Assembly: GCA_900545275.1 (NCBI GenBank)
Contig: UQYG01000008.1
Coordinates: forward strand, 99,081-163,080
Direction: 5' to 3'
From: an uncultured Sutterella sp.
GTDB taxonomy: Bacteria; Pseudomonadota; Gammaproteobacteria; Burkholderiales; Burkholderiaceae_F
Length of the DNA: 64,000 nucleotides
The translations under genes and the position numbers were made by a program. How positions within the stretch are numbered: position 1 is the first letter of the stretch; each line of letters begins with the position of its first letter. Below the pieces are notes generated by a model, which ran no database searches, was not told where the DNA came from, and worked only from the letters and a program-made list of their open reading frames with translations. Below are positions 25,825 to 33,720 of this stretch, piece after piece.

Positions 25825-26781
25825 ATGAACGTCGTCAACATGTCTTCCCTCCGGGTTGCCTGTTCGAACTGCAACCTGAAAGAATCCTGTCTTCCGAGCG
25901 GTCTTTCCCTTCGCGACGTCGAAGCGCTCGACGATCTCGTCGTCACGCGCCGCCGCGTCAAGCGCGGCGAAGTGCTCTATCACGCGGGCGACCGCTTTCA
26001 GGCGCTCTACGCCGTGCGGCTCGGCTTTCTCAAGGGCACCGTCATGTCTTCGGACGGGCGCGAACAGGTGACGAACTTCTTCATGGCGGGCGAATGGATC
26101 GGGATGGACGGCATCGCCAACGGCGTGCATTCCTGCGACGTGACCTGTCTCGAAGACACGGACGTGTGCGTCATTCCCTACGAGCGCATCCAGGCGATGA
26201 GCATGCAGGTGCCCGCCATGGGACTGCACTTTCACAAAATTCTCTCGCACGAAATCGTGCGTCAGCACGGCGTCATGCTTCTTCTGGGCTCCATGCACGC
26301 CGAAGAGCGTCTCGCCGCGTTCCTTCTCACGCTTGCGCATCGCTTTGAAGAGCGCGGCTATTCGCGCAGCGAATTCGTGTTGCGCATGACGCGCGCCGAA
26401 ATCGGTTCCTACCTCGGGCTCAAGCTTGAAACCGTGAGCCGCGTTCTCTCGCGCTTTCATCACGACGGCTGCATCGAGGTCAATCAGAAGCACGTCCGCA
26501 TCTTCGACCCCGAGGCGCTTCGCGCGATCGTGTCGGGCACGGCCGACAACGACCGCGGCACGATCATGATCACGCAGTTGGCCGAACTCCATTCGCTCGG
26601 CATCGAAAACAACAAGCGCGAAGGCGCCCAACCCGCGCAGCACGGAGAAGAAACCGGCAACTACGATCTTCGCCGCCTCTTTGAAGAGCGCATGCGCCTC
26701 AAGAGAATGCGTCCGATCACGGACGAAGGCGCGTGGCTTGCGGCCCACCGCGTCGACAATCCCCACGATCCGCACCACTGA
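25825..26781 (+). CDS. fnr: FNR-type oxygen-sensing regulator with extended C-terminus
   Basis: 318 residues, about 70 longer than E. coli FNR. The N-terminal cluster ligands are in ACSNCNLKESC (residues ~13-22), and the fourth is in the HSCDVTCLED region. A cyclic-nucleotide-like barrel (ADRFQALYAVRLGFLK type sequence) and dimer helix precede the DNA-binding helix MTRAEIGSYLGLKLETVSRVLSRF, whose E-xx-SR residues match FNR recognition of TTGAT. Beyond the helix-turn-helix there is a charged tail (FEERMRLKRMRPITDEG) of unknown role. The start could be 25825 or the next ATG at 25840; neither has a strong ribosome-binding site. Confidence 0.93.
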   Translation: MNVVNMSSLRVACSNCNLKESCLPSGLSLRDVEALDDLVVTRRRVKRGEVLYHAGDRFQALYAVRLGFLKGTVMSSDGREQVTNFFMAGEWIGMDGIANGVHSCDVTCLEDTDVCVIPYERIQAMSMQVPAMGLHFHKILSHEIVRQHGVMLLLGSMHAEERLAAFLLTLAHRFEERGYSRSEFVLRMTRAEIGSYLGLKLETVSRVLSRFHHDGCIEVNQKHVRIFDPEALRAIVSGTADNDRGTIMITQLAELHSLGIENNKREGAQPAQHGEETGNYDLRRLFEERMRLKRMRPITDEGAWLAAHRVDNPHDPHH

Positions 26782-26792
26782 CTGAATCCCCA

Positions 26793-26823
26793 AGGGCGCC
26801 GAATCATTCGCGGCGCCCTTTCC
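26793..26823 (+). terminator. fnr intrinsic terminator
   Basis: AGGGCGCCG and CGGCGCCCT arms around AATCATTCG, followed by TTCCTT. Confidence 0.75.
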
Positions 26824-27014
26824 TTATCGGATCGTCCGCGTCAGGAAAAACGGAAAGAAGAGAGAAATATCCGGAACTTCAATCCCGTCGCATACGGGAC
26901 CGGCGACGAAGAAATCGTCGGCCATCGGGTCGCCGCCCGCTCAAACGGACACAAAAATGGCTATGAAGGCGACGCCTTCACCCTTCATGATGAAAGTCAA
27001 ACTCTTTCTTTCAT

Positions 27015-27064
27015 GAAAAAAGGGGGCGCTCCCAAAGCCGTCAATGACTCGGGCGGCGTCCCCT
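27015..27064 (-). terminator. Probable terminator of the phosphodiesterase gene
   Basis: On the minus strand AAGGGG-ACGC pairs with GCGCCCCCTT around a long loop and is followed by TTTTTT. One mismatch in the stem. Confidence 0.6.
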
Positions 27065-27092
27065 TCGTCGTTGTCGAACGACCGTCGAAGCG

Positions 27093-27881
27093 TCAGAGGT
27101 AGGGGCGAACGAGATCGAGCCGATCGGTGCAGAAGCCGTCGACGCCCCAGCGCAGAATCTCCTGAGCCCGCGCAGGATCGTTCACCGTGTAGCAGAACAT
27201 CCAGTAGCCGAGGTTCTTGACTTCCTCGACGAACTCCTTCGTGATGCGGCGGTGGTTGCAGTGAAGCGCCACGCAGCGAAGTTCCTTCAGAACCTCGCGC
27301 CAGTCCCCGGGAATTTCGTCGCAGAGGAATCCGCGCGGAATGTCGGGCGCGGTTTCCAGCGCGCCGCGAAGCGCGTCGCGCTTAAAAGACGAAAAGAGCG
27401 GCGCCGCGGCCGAGACGTTTCCCATGCGGTCGCCTTCGGGGCGCATGACATCGGCGTAGAGTTCCTTCGTCAAGGCGCCCACCACACGGCCCGTTTCCAG
27501 TTCATGCCCCTTGGCGGGCTTGATTTCAATGTTGAGCCAAACGCCGTTGGCGCGGCACCAGCGCACGGCCTGCTCGAACCCGGCGGGCGCAACGCCGCAG
27601 TACTGCGGACCGTACCAGCTCCCCGCGTCGAGCGCGCGGACTTCGAGCGACGTGAGCTCCGGGACGCTGCGGTCGTCGTGCAGAATCGTGCGTCCGAACT
27701 TTTCGTCGTGCATCAGGACGGGCACGCCGTCCTTGGCGAGCATCGCGTCGGTTTCAAAGGCGCGGAATCCCCAGCGAAGGCCCGCACGGAAGCCTTCGAG
27801 CGTGTTTTCGGGGGCCATCGTGCCCGCACCGCGGTGCGCCGTCACGCGCGCGAAAGGCCAGGCTTGTTTCGTATCGGTCAT
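27093..27881 (-). CDS. ugpQ: Cytoplasmic glycerophosphodiester phosphodiesterase
   Basis: 262-residue GDPD enzyme that splits glycerophosphodiesters into glycerol-3-phosphate and alcohol. Key features are VTAHRGAGTMAPENTLEGF (catalytic His-Arg and Glu-Asn), AFETDAMLAKDGVPVLMHDEKFGRT (metal-binding Glu/Asp and second catalytic His), and the C-terminal DGFCTDRLDLV. No signal peptide, so UgpQ-like rather than periplasmic GlpQ. The start at 27881 follows GGAGGTCGAT. Confidence 0.92.
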   Translation of the reverse strand: MTDTKQAWPFARVTAHRGAGTMAPENTLEGFRAGLRWGFRAFETDAMLAKDGVPVLMHDEKFGRTILHDDRSVPELTSLEVRALDAGSWYGPQYCGVAPAGFEQAVRWCRANGVWLNIEIKPAKGHELETGRVVGALTKELYADVMRPEGDRMGNVSAAAPLFSSFKRDALRGALETAPDIPRGFLCDEIPGDWREVLKELRCVALHCNHRRITKEFVEEVKNLGYWMFCYTVNDPARAQEILRWGVDGFCTDRLDLVRPYL

Positions 27882-27995
27882 ATCGACCTCCTTGCAATCG
27901 AATCCGCTCATCCTACTTCGCGGCGGCGTGGAGCGCAAGAGCCCCGTCGCGTCCGCCCTTATAATGAATGTTTCCCCTCTTTTCGAGACTCGGTC

Positions 27996-28961
27996 ATGCT
28001 TTCCCGTCGCGGCATTCTGGCGCTCGGTGCGCTCTCTCTTCTTCCTCTACCCGCACTCGCCGCGCGTCCGCGCGTGCGTTTCGTCGTGCCGCACCCCGCG
28101 GGCGGTCCGCTCGACCTTACGACGCGGCTCATCGCCGACGCCGTGGGAACGAAGTTTGAGAAGGCCCTTGTCGAAAACCGTCCCGGTGCGGGCGGAACGA
28201 TCGGAATGCGCCGCGTAGCCCGCGCCAAAGGACGCGACCTGCAGTTTGTCGTCGGAAGCGTCGCGACGCTCGCCGTGAATCCGCACCTCTTTGCCGACAC
28301 GGGCTACGACGTGAAGCAAGACTTTCGACCGCTTCGCCTCGTCGCCTCAATGCCGAACGTCCTCGTCGTGCGTCCGGATTTTCTGAAGGAAACGGGCGTA
28401 CGGGACTTCCGGAGTTTTCTCGACTGGGCCGAAACCCAAAAGGCGATTCCCTACGCGACGGGGGGCATCGGTTCGGGCGCGCACATGGCTTCCGTTCTTC
28501 TTGCCAAGACTTTCGGGCTCGATCTTCTGCACGTACCCTTCCAAGGGGCGGGTCCCGCGCAGCATTCGCTCCTTTCGGGCCGCACGGTCTTTCTCTTCGA
28601 CAACCTGCAAAACGCCCTCGCACCGATTCTCGCGGGCCAGCTGACGGCGCTCGCCGTCGCGTCGCCCAAGCGATCCCCGCATCTCCCCGACACCCCCACG
28701 GTCGCAGAAGTCACGCGAGAGGCATTCGACATCGGAACCTGGTACGGCATTCTCGGAAATGCCGCCCTGTCGGACGAAGACGCGGCCTTGTGGACGGAGC
28801 GCCTTCGCACGGTGCTCGCGGACGAGGCGCTTCGCGCCCGAATAGAGAAGACCGGCGCCGAAGTCGCCGATCTCGAGGGCGAAGACTTCGCATGCTTCAT
28901 CGAACGGGAATCCGAAAAATACGCCGAAATCGTGCGTTTTTCCGGGGCCAAAGTCGAATGA
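27996..28961 (+). CDS. Tripartite tricarboxylate transporter substrate-binding protein (TctC/Bug)
   Basis: 321 residues. The export signal MLSRRGILALGALSLLPLPALA has a twin Arg, so Tat or Sec export is possible. The mature part is a Bug-family binding protein: RFVVPHPAGGPLDLTTRLIAD, ENRPGAGGTIGMRRVARA, YATGGIGSGAHMASVLLAKTFGLDLLHVPFQGAGPAQHSLLSG. It captures carboxylates such as citrate, tricarballylate or aromatic acids in the periplasm. It overlaps the next gene by ATGA, forming a C-B-A operon. Confidence 0.93.
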   Translation: MLSRRGILALGALSLLPLPALAARPRVRFVVPHPAGGPLDLTTRLIADAVGTKFEKALVENRPGAGGTIGMRRVARAKGRDLQFVVGSVATLAVNPHLFADTGYDVKQDFRPLRLVASMPNVLVVRPDFLKETGVRDFRSFLDWAETQKAIPYATGGIGSGAHMASVLLAKTFGLDLLHVPFQGAGPAQHSLLSGRTVFLFDNLQNALAPILAGQLTALAVASPKRSPHLPDTPTVAEVTREAFDIGTWYGILGNAALSDEDAALWTERLRTVLADEALRARIEKTGAEVADLEGEDFACFIERESEKYAEIVRFSGAKVE

Positions 28962-29449
28962 CGGCAAGAACCGAAGCCCGCAAGGACTTTTTTGCGGGAC
29001 TCTTTTTCACCGCGCTCGGGCTCCTCGGTCTTGCCGGCGCGGCGGACCTCGAATTCGGAAGTCTCGGCGCCATGGGGCCGGGCTTCTTTCCCGCCGTCGT
29101 CTCGACGCTTCTGACGCTCACGGGGGCGCTTCTCCTTCTTCGCGGGCTGCTTCGAGGCGGCCTTCGCGCGAAGGGCGAGTCGTTTTCCCCCGGAGCGCCC
29201 CTGCTTCTTCTCACGGCGCTCCTTCTCTTCGCCTTTCTCCTAGAGCCCCTCGGTTTTCTTCCCGCAAGCTTCGTGCTCGTCTTCGTCGGACGGCTCGCCG
29301 CGGGCGACGGACGCGTAGGCGAAGCCCTCCTTCTCGCGCTCGTCCTCACGGCGCTTTCGGGACTCCTCTTCATCGGGTGGCTGGAGATGCCCGTTCCCCT
29401 TTTGAGCGAAGACCTTACGGACTTCTTTGCAGGAGGCGGTCGTGCTTGA
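28958..29449 (+). CDS. Tripartite tricarboxylate transporter small membrane subunit (TctB)
   Basis: 163-residue protein with four predicted membrane helices (FFAGLFFTALGLLGLAGAADL, AMGPGFFPAVVSTLLTLTGALLLL, LLLLTALLLFAFLLEPLGF and a C-terminal pair). It has the TctB motif GxMGPGFFP near residue 37. It starts inside the TctC stop and ends inside the TctA start. Confidence 0.9.
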   Translation: MTARTEARKDFFAGLFFTALGLLGLAGAADLEFGSLGAMGPGFFPAVVSTLLTLTGALLLLRGLLRGGLRAKGESFSPGAPLLLLTALLLFAFLLEPLGFLPASFVLVFVGRLAAGDGRVGEALLLALVLTALSGLLFIGWLEMPVPLLSEDLTDFFAGGGRA

Positions 29450-30941
29450 GTCTCTCGCTCTCGGCTTTTCGACGGCCCTCACGGTCGCGAACCTCGGCTA
29501 CGCCGCGGCGGGCGTTCTCTTCGGCACACTCGTGGGCGTGCTGCCCGGACTTGGTCCCGTGGCGACGATCGCCATGCTCCTTCCCTTCACCTACGCGCTC
29601 GAACCCGCGAGCGCCGTCATCATGCTCGCGGGGATCTACTACGGCGCTCAGTACGGCGGGAGCACCACGGCGATTCTTCTGAACCTTCCGGGCGAGGCGA
29701 GCGCCGTCGTCACCTGTCTCGACGGACACCGACTCGCGCGGGCGGGCCGCGCCGCGACGGCTTTGTCCACCGCCGCAGCCGCGAGTTTTCTCGGAGGCAC
29801 GCTCGCCACCGCCGCACTCGCCTTCTTTGCGCCGCTTTTGGCCGAAGCCGCCTTTCTGCTCGGCCCCGCCGACTACTGCGCCCTCATGATCCTCGGCCTC
29901 ACGGGCGCCATGGTGCTCGCCCAGGGGAGTCTGCTTCGAGCCTTCGCGATGACGCTCGCTGGACTTCTTGCGGGCCTCGTCGGCACGGACCTGCAGACGG
30001 GGGCGCTTCGCTACACCTTCGGCAGTCTGTCGCTGCAAGAGGGACTCGACTTTGCGGTTCTCTCCATGGGGATCTACGGCGTCGCCGACATCATCGTAAA
30101 CGTAACGCACCCCGAAGGACGCGGGACCGTCGCGCCCAGAACCGGGTCGCTTTGTCCCCGCCAAGATGAGTTGCGCCCCGTCGCGGGCGCGGCGCTTCGA
30201 GGCACGGTTCTCGGGACCGTGCTCGGGGCTCTGCCCGGAGGCGGGGCGCTCCTTTCGGCCTTTGCAAGTTACACGCTCGAGAAGAAATTCCCCCGCGGCA
30301 CCGGCGAAGTGCCCGTGGGCGAAGGGAACCTTCGCGGCGTCGCGGGTCCGGAAGCCGCCAACAACGCGGGCGCGCAGACGAGCTTCATTCCGCTTCTCAC
30401 CCTCGGCATTCCCCCGAACGCCGTCATGGCGATGATGGCGGGGGCCCTCATGCTCCACGACATGGCGCCGGGACCGGCTTTTCTTACCGACCACCCCGAT
30501 CTCTTCTGGGGCCTCGTCGCGTCGATGTGGATCGGAAACGTGCTCCTTCTCTTTCTCAACCTGCCGCTCGCCGGTCTCTGGGCGTCGCTTCTCCGAATTC
30601 CCTATCGGCTCCTCTTCCCGGCGATTCTTCTCTTCTGTGCGGCGGGCGTTCTGAGTCTCTCGCTCGAGGCCTGCGACGTTCTCACGCTTGCGGTCTTCGG
30701 TCTCATCGGCCTCTTCTTTGCAAAAACGGGCTGCGAGGGAGCCCCCTTTCTGCTCGGCTTTCTGCTCGGACCGCTCTTTGAAGAACATCTTCGCCGCGCC
30801 CTTTTGCTCTCGCACGGCGACTTCACGGTCTTTCTCACGTCGCCCGCAAGCGCCGCGGCGCTCGCGGCGACCCTTGCGCTGCTGGCCGCGCTCCTCGGCC
30901 CCAACGTTCGGCGCAGGCGCGAAGAAGCCTTCGGCGAGTGA
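29442..30941 (+). CDS. Tripartite tricarboxylate transporter large membrane subunit (TctA)
   Basis: 499-residue permease of about 12 helices. Conserved segments include GVLFGTLVGVLPGLGPVATIAMLLP, YYGAQYGGSTTAILLNLPGEASAVVTCLDG and PEAANNAGAQTSFIPLLTLGIPPNAVMAMM. It uses the proton or sodium gradient to import the TctC-bound carboxylate. The GTG at 29442 follows AGGAGG closely and overlaps the TctB stop by 8 nt; a TTG five codons earlier is less likely. Confidence 0.94.
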   Translation: MLESLALGFSTALTVANLGYAAAGVLFGTLVGVLPGLGPVATIAMLLPFTYALEPASAVIMLAGIYYGAQYGGSTTAILLNLPGEASAVVTCLDGHRLARAGRAATALSTAAAASFLGGTLATAALAFFAPLLAEAAFLLGPADYCALMILGLTGAMVLAQGSLLRAFAMTLAGLLAGLVGTDLQTGALRYTFGSLSLQEGLDFAVLSMGIYGVADIIVNVTHPEGRGTVAPRTGSLCPRQDELRPVAGAALRGTVLGTVLGALPGGGALLSAFASYTLEKKFPRGTGEVPVGEGNLRGVAGPEAANNAGAQTSFIPLLTLGIPPNAVMAMMAGALMLHDMAPGPAFLTDHPDLFWGLVASMWIGNVLLLFLNLPLAGLWASLLRIPYRLLFPAILLFCAAGVLSLSLEACDVLTLAVFGLIGLFFAKTGCEGAPFLLGFLLGPLFEEHLRRALLLSHGDFTVFLTSPASAAALAATLALLAALLGPNVRRRREEAFGE

Positions 30942-30980
30942 CCGAAGGCTTCGAAAAAAGGTTAACTTTGCGCCTTCCGC

Positions 30981-31721
30981 TTATTTCGGAAGAATGCGCA
31001 CCTCCATGCCGACGCGCATCGTGAGCGTGCTCTCGCCCGCCGAAACGGCCGGAGCGACGGCGGCGCTCTTCATCATGACGGCGTCGTTCGCAACGCGCGG
31101 AGCGGCAAAGTAGCGGATCGGGGCGTTCGGCGCGTCGCCGACCGTGAGCGAAATCACCTGACACGCATCGTCGGCGAGCGCAAAGTTCTTCGCGACGACG
31201 CCCGCGCGGCGCTTGGCGTCGTTCAGAGCCGCGTCCAGAAGTTCCGTTTCGGCCGCCTTTTTCGACGCCTCCGACACGCGGAAGGTGATGCCGTCGTACT
31301 GCATCGTCTCGGCCGCGCCCTTCATGACGTCGCTCACCTTCGCGACGTCGCGCACGGTGACGCGGATCGTCTGCCGGGCGCTCCAGCCGCCGATCATGGA
31401 GGCTTCGCCCTCGCGGGCGCGCGTGTAGACGGGCCAGGTGGAGAAGTCCGACGTCTCTACGACGACCGTGTTCTTGTCCCACTTTGCGAGCGCCGCAAGT
31501 CCCTTGTTGCCGGCGGTCACCACTTCCTCGGTCACGGCTTCGGGCGTCGCCGCGCGGCGCTCGACCGTGAAGGTGATGAGGGCTTCGTCGTTCGCCACCG
31601 TTTTCGTAGCCTCGCCCGAAAGCGTCACGACAACGCCCTGCGGCTGCAGCTGCGGCGCGGCGTGGAGCGTAAGCGGCACGGCAAGAGAGAAAAGAAGAAT
31701 CGGCAGGGCGGTGCGTCGCAT
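30981..31721 (-). CDS. Periplasmic SIMPL/DUF541-domain protein
   Basis: 246 residues with a signal peptide (MRRTALPILLFSLAVPLTLHA). The mature SIMPL domain contains VVVTLSGEATKTVANDEALITFTVERRAATPEAV and a C-terminal STLTMRVGMEVRILPK strand. The family includes oxidative-stress defence proteins (E. coli YggE) of unclear mechanism. Convergent with the tripartite transporter operon. The start at 31721 has AGAAGGAATG upstream. Confidence 0.88.
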   Translation of the reverse strand: MRRTALPILLFSLAVPLTLHAAPQLQPQGVVVTLSGEATKTVANDEALITFTVERRAATPEAVTEEVVTAGNKGLAALAKWDKNTVVVETSDFSTWPVYTRAREGEASMIGGWSARQTIRVTVRDVAKVSDVMKGAAETMQYDGITFRVSEASKKAAETELLDAALNDAKRRAGVVAKNFALADDACQVISLTVGDAPNAPIRYFAAPRVANDAVMMKSAAVAPAVSAGESTLTMRVGMEVRILPK

Positions 31722-31877
31722 CTTGACATTCCTTCTGAAGATTGCATGAATGGGAACGCCCGCCAAAGAGCGCTCCCGTCCTCTTCATCCTAGCCCTTTT
31801 TTCCCAAAACAATGTTTTTTGCGGATCCAGGAATGTTGCCAAATGCATCTCCGACGCTACAGTCACTAAGACATTAC

Positions 31878-31907
31878 GCTAGGAGGAACACCTTAGTTCA
31901 ATAGCGA
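31878..31907 (+). promoter_or_regulatory. CTAGGAG motif within a stem-loop upstream of NSS1
   Basis: CTAGGAGGAACACCTTAG (31880-31897) lies in an inverted repeat with arms CGCTA/TAGCG and inner GAAC/GTTC. A near copy (15 of 18 identical) occurs at 36485-36502 before the fourth NSS gene. Confidence 0.5.
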
Positions 31908-32001
31908 TGAAGCATAACTTTGCCAAATATTCACCTTCTCCCTCCTCCCCGAAGCCATTGCCGAAAACCCGACGGATAGAATGAAATGAAGGTCACGGTC
32001 T

Positions 32002-32051
32002 CCGCAGACCCGACCTGCGGGTTTCGCCGTACGAACGCGAAGCCCTTTTTT
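32002..32051 (+). promoter_or_regulatory. Attenuator in NSS1 leader
   Basis: GGGTTTCGC (32019-32027) pairs with GCGAAGCCC (32037-32045) and is followed by TTTTTT: an intrinsic terminator about 145 nt before the NSS1 ATG. CCGCAG (32002-32007) pairs with CTGCGG (32015-32020), sharing GG with the terminator arm, so the two hairpins compete. This fits premature-termination control. Confidence 0.65.
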
Positions 32052-32194
32052 CTTCTCCTCGGCGAGTTGCGCCGGGACAGGCGGCGTACGGATTGCTTTC
32101 ACCCTGAAACCCTCGGCAACAAATGCGCCCTTCTTCCCGCTGCGCGGTCTACCCCTCGCCGGAGTCCACTACGAATAACGAAAGAGAATTTTTT

Positions 32195-33532
32195 ATGGCT
32201 ACGACTTCCTCCGAATGGAGTTCCCGTTTGGGATTCATCTTGGCTAGCGCCGGCTCCGCCATCGGCCTCGGCGCGATCTGGAAATTCCCCTTCTGGGCCG
32301 GCGTCAACGGCGGCGGCGCCTTCATCATTCCCTACATCATCTTCACGTTCACGATCGGGGTAGCGCTCGTGATAGCGGAAGTCGCCATCGGACGCCGCGG
32401 CCGCGGCTCGGCGCTCACGGCCATGAAGCGACTCGGAGGCCCCTGGTTCGGCTACCTCGGCGCCTTCGCCGTGCTGACGTCCTTCCTCATCGTCTCCTAC
32501 TATTCGGTGGTGGGCGGCTGGTGCGTTTCCTACCTCGTCGACGCCTTCACGGGCAACGCCACGTCGACCGATGCGGAAATGCTCAAGAACCACTTCAATT
32601 CGCTCGTCTCCGACGGCACGCGCAACACCGCCTGGCACCTCGTCTTCCTCTCGCTCACCTGCGGCGTCGTGATCGCGGGCGTGGAACAGGGGATCGAACG
32701 CCTCTCGAAGTACCTGATGCCGACGCTCTTCGTTCTGATGCTCGCCATCATCGTGCGCGGCCTGACGCTCCCGGGCGCCTGGGAAGGCATAGTCTTCCTC
32801 TTTGACTTCTCGTTCGAGAAGCTCACGGCCTCCTCGATTTTGAACGCCATGGGCTTCACCTTCTTCTCCCTTTCGCTCGGCGCGGGGATTCTTGTGACCT
32901 ACGGGTCGTACCTCTCGGAGAAAACCTGCATTCCGTCCTCCTCCATGTGGGTGGCCGTGCTCGCCATTCAGGCGGCGCTCCTGGCGGGCCTCATGATCAT
33001 GCCGGCCGTCTTCGCCTTCGGTCTCGAACCGAACGCCGGTCCCGGCCTCGTCTTCATCACGGTACCGATGATCTTCGGCTCGATCCCGTTCGGGGACGTC
33101 TTCGCGGCGCTCTTCTACATCTGCCTCCTCGTTGCGGCCCTCACGAGCTCCGTTTCGCTCCTTGAAGTCGTGACCGCCTTCCTTCAGAACGAATGGCACC
33201 TCTCGCGCCGCACGGCCGTCATCGGCTGCTGGGTTTCGCTCTTCTTCCTCGGCGCGGTCTCGGCCCTCTCGTTCGGGACCTGGAGCGGCTTTACGATTGC
33301 GGGGCGCAATTTCTTCGACTTCCTCGACTTCGTCTGCACGAACTTCTTCATGCCCGCGGGCGGCCTCGCCGTTGCGCTTCTTGCCGGTTGGCGCGCCTGG
33401 CCCGTCATCCGCGAAGAAGTCCTCGCCGTTCGCCAGTACGGCGAAGGTACCGTCAAACTCATTCACTTCATGCTTTCCTACCTCTCGCCCATCCTGGTGC
33501 TCGTAGCCTTCTATCAGGGGATCTTCGGCTGA
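32195..33532 (+). CDS. Neurotransmitter:sodium symporter (NSS/SNF) family transporter 1
   Basis: 445-residue LeuT-fold membrane protein with about 11 helices, the length of the bacterial 11-helix NSS group (MhsT, Tyt1). Helix 1 reads RLGFILASAGSAIGLGAIW then KFPFWAGVNGGGAF. The usual bacterial GLGNIWRFP has become GLGAIWKFP, so the Na1-ligand Asn and gate Arg (LeuT N27, R30) are Ala and Lys. The helix 6 region is GFTFFSLSLGAGILVTYGSYL. It probably imports an amino acid with sodium. It differs from its three neighbours in having FPFWAGVNGGG. The start at 32195 was chosen because the family N-terminus follows directly. Confidence 0.93.
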   Translation: MATTSSEWSSRLGFILASAGSAIGLGAIWKFPFWAGVNGGGAFIIPYIIFTFTIGVALVIAEVAIGRRGRGSALTAMKRLGGPWFGYLGAFAVLTSFLIVSYYSVVGGWCVSYLVDAFTGNATSTDAEMLKNHFNSLVSDGTRNTAWHLVFLSLTCGVVIAGVEQGIERLSKYLMPTLFVLMLAIIVRGLTLPGAWEGIVFLFDFSFEKLTASSILNAMGFTFFSLSLGAGILVTYGSYLSEKTCIPSSSMWVAVLAIQAALLAGLMIMPAVFAFGLEPNAGPGLVFITVPMIFGSIPFGDVFAALFYICLLVAALTSSVSLLEVVTAFLQNEWHLSRRTAVIGCWVSLFFLGAVSALSFGTWSGFTIAGRNFFDFLDFVCTNFFMPAGGLAVALLAGWRAWPVIREEVLAVRQYGEGTVKLIHFMLSYLSPILVLVAFYQGIFG

Positions 33533-33559
33533 TCCCTTTCGGACAAGGAAAGCCTCGCC

Positions 33560-33596
33560 GGGCGGCGTCCTTCCGAATGGGAAGCGCCGCCCTTTT
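33560..33596 (+). terminator. NSS1 intrinsic terminator
   Basis: GGGCGGCG (33560-33567) and CGCCGCCC (33585-33592) followed by TTTT, 28 nt after the NSS1 stop. Confidence 0.85.
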
Positions 33597-33626
33597 CGTT
33601 CGCCAAGCCTCCGCGGCGAATTTTCC

Positions 33627-33666
33627 CTAGCCCCCGACCAATTTCCCTGGCGTCCGGGGCTAGAAT
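33627..33666 (+). promoter_or_regulatory. NSS2 promoter with overlapping inverted repeat
   Basis: Perfect arms CTAGCCCC (33627-33634) and GGGGCTAG (33656-33663) are separated by 21 nt. The right arm overlaps a candidate -10 TAGAAT (33661-33666), so a repressor or looped operator here would block the promoter. Confidence 0.5.
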
Positions 33667-33720
33667 GACTTTTTACCCTTTCATCCGTACCGAGAACACA
33701 AGAAAACGGAGAGCCCTCAG

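Larger units (their letters stand above)
26782..27092. other. Intergenic region between fnr and the phosphodiesterase gene
   Basis: About 310 nt with terminators at both ends (listed). The middle has a small perfect hairpin TGAAGGC-GAC-GCCTTCA (26964-26980) and an A-rich tract, but no coding sequence or recognisable promoter. A small RNA cannot be excluded. Confidence 0.5.
31722..32194. other. Leader and promoter region of the first NSS transporter
   Basis: 473 nt without a gene. It holds the stem-loop motif at 31878-31907, a candidate -10 TAGAAT at 31977-31982, a CCGCAG/CTGCGG hairpin and a strong intrinsic terminator, all before the NSS start at 32195 (listed separately). Confidence 0.7.

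Noticed and set aside
30927..30954. 11-bp hairpin spanning the tctA stop as an intrinsic terminator
   Set aside because: The adjacent run is A on the plus strand and lies on the wrong side for the minus strand, so it is not terminator-like in either direction.
31981..31989. ATG-AAA-TGA minimal leader ORF before NSS1
   Set aside because: Too short to judge, and no ribosome-binding site precedes it.
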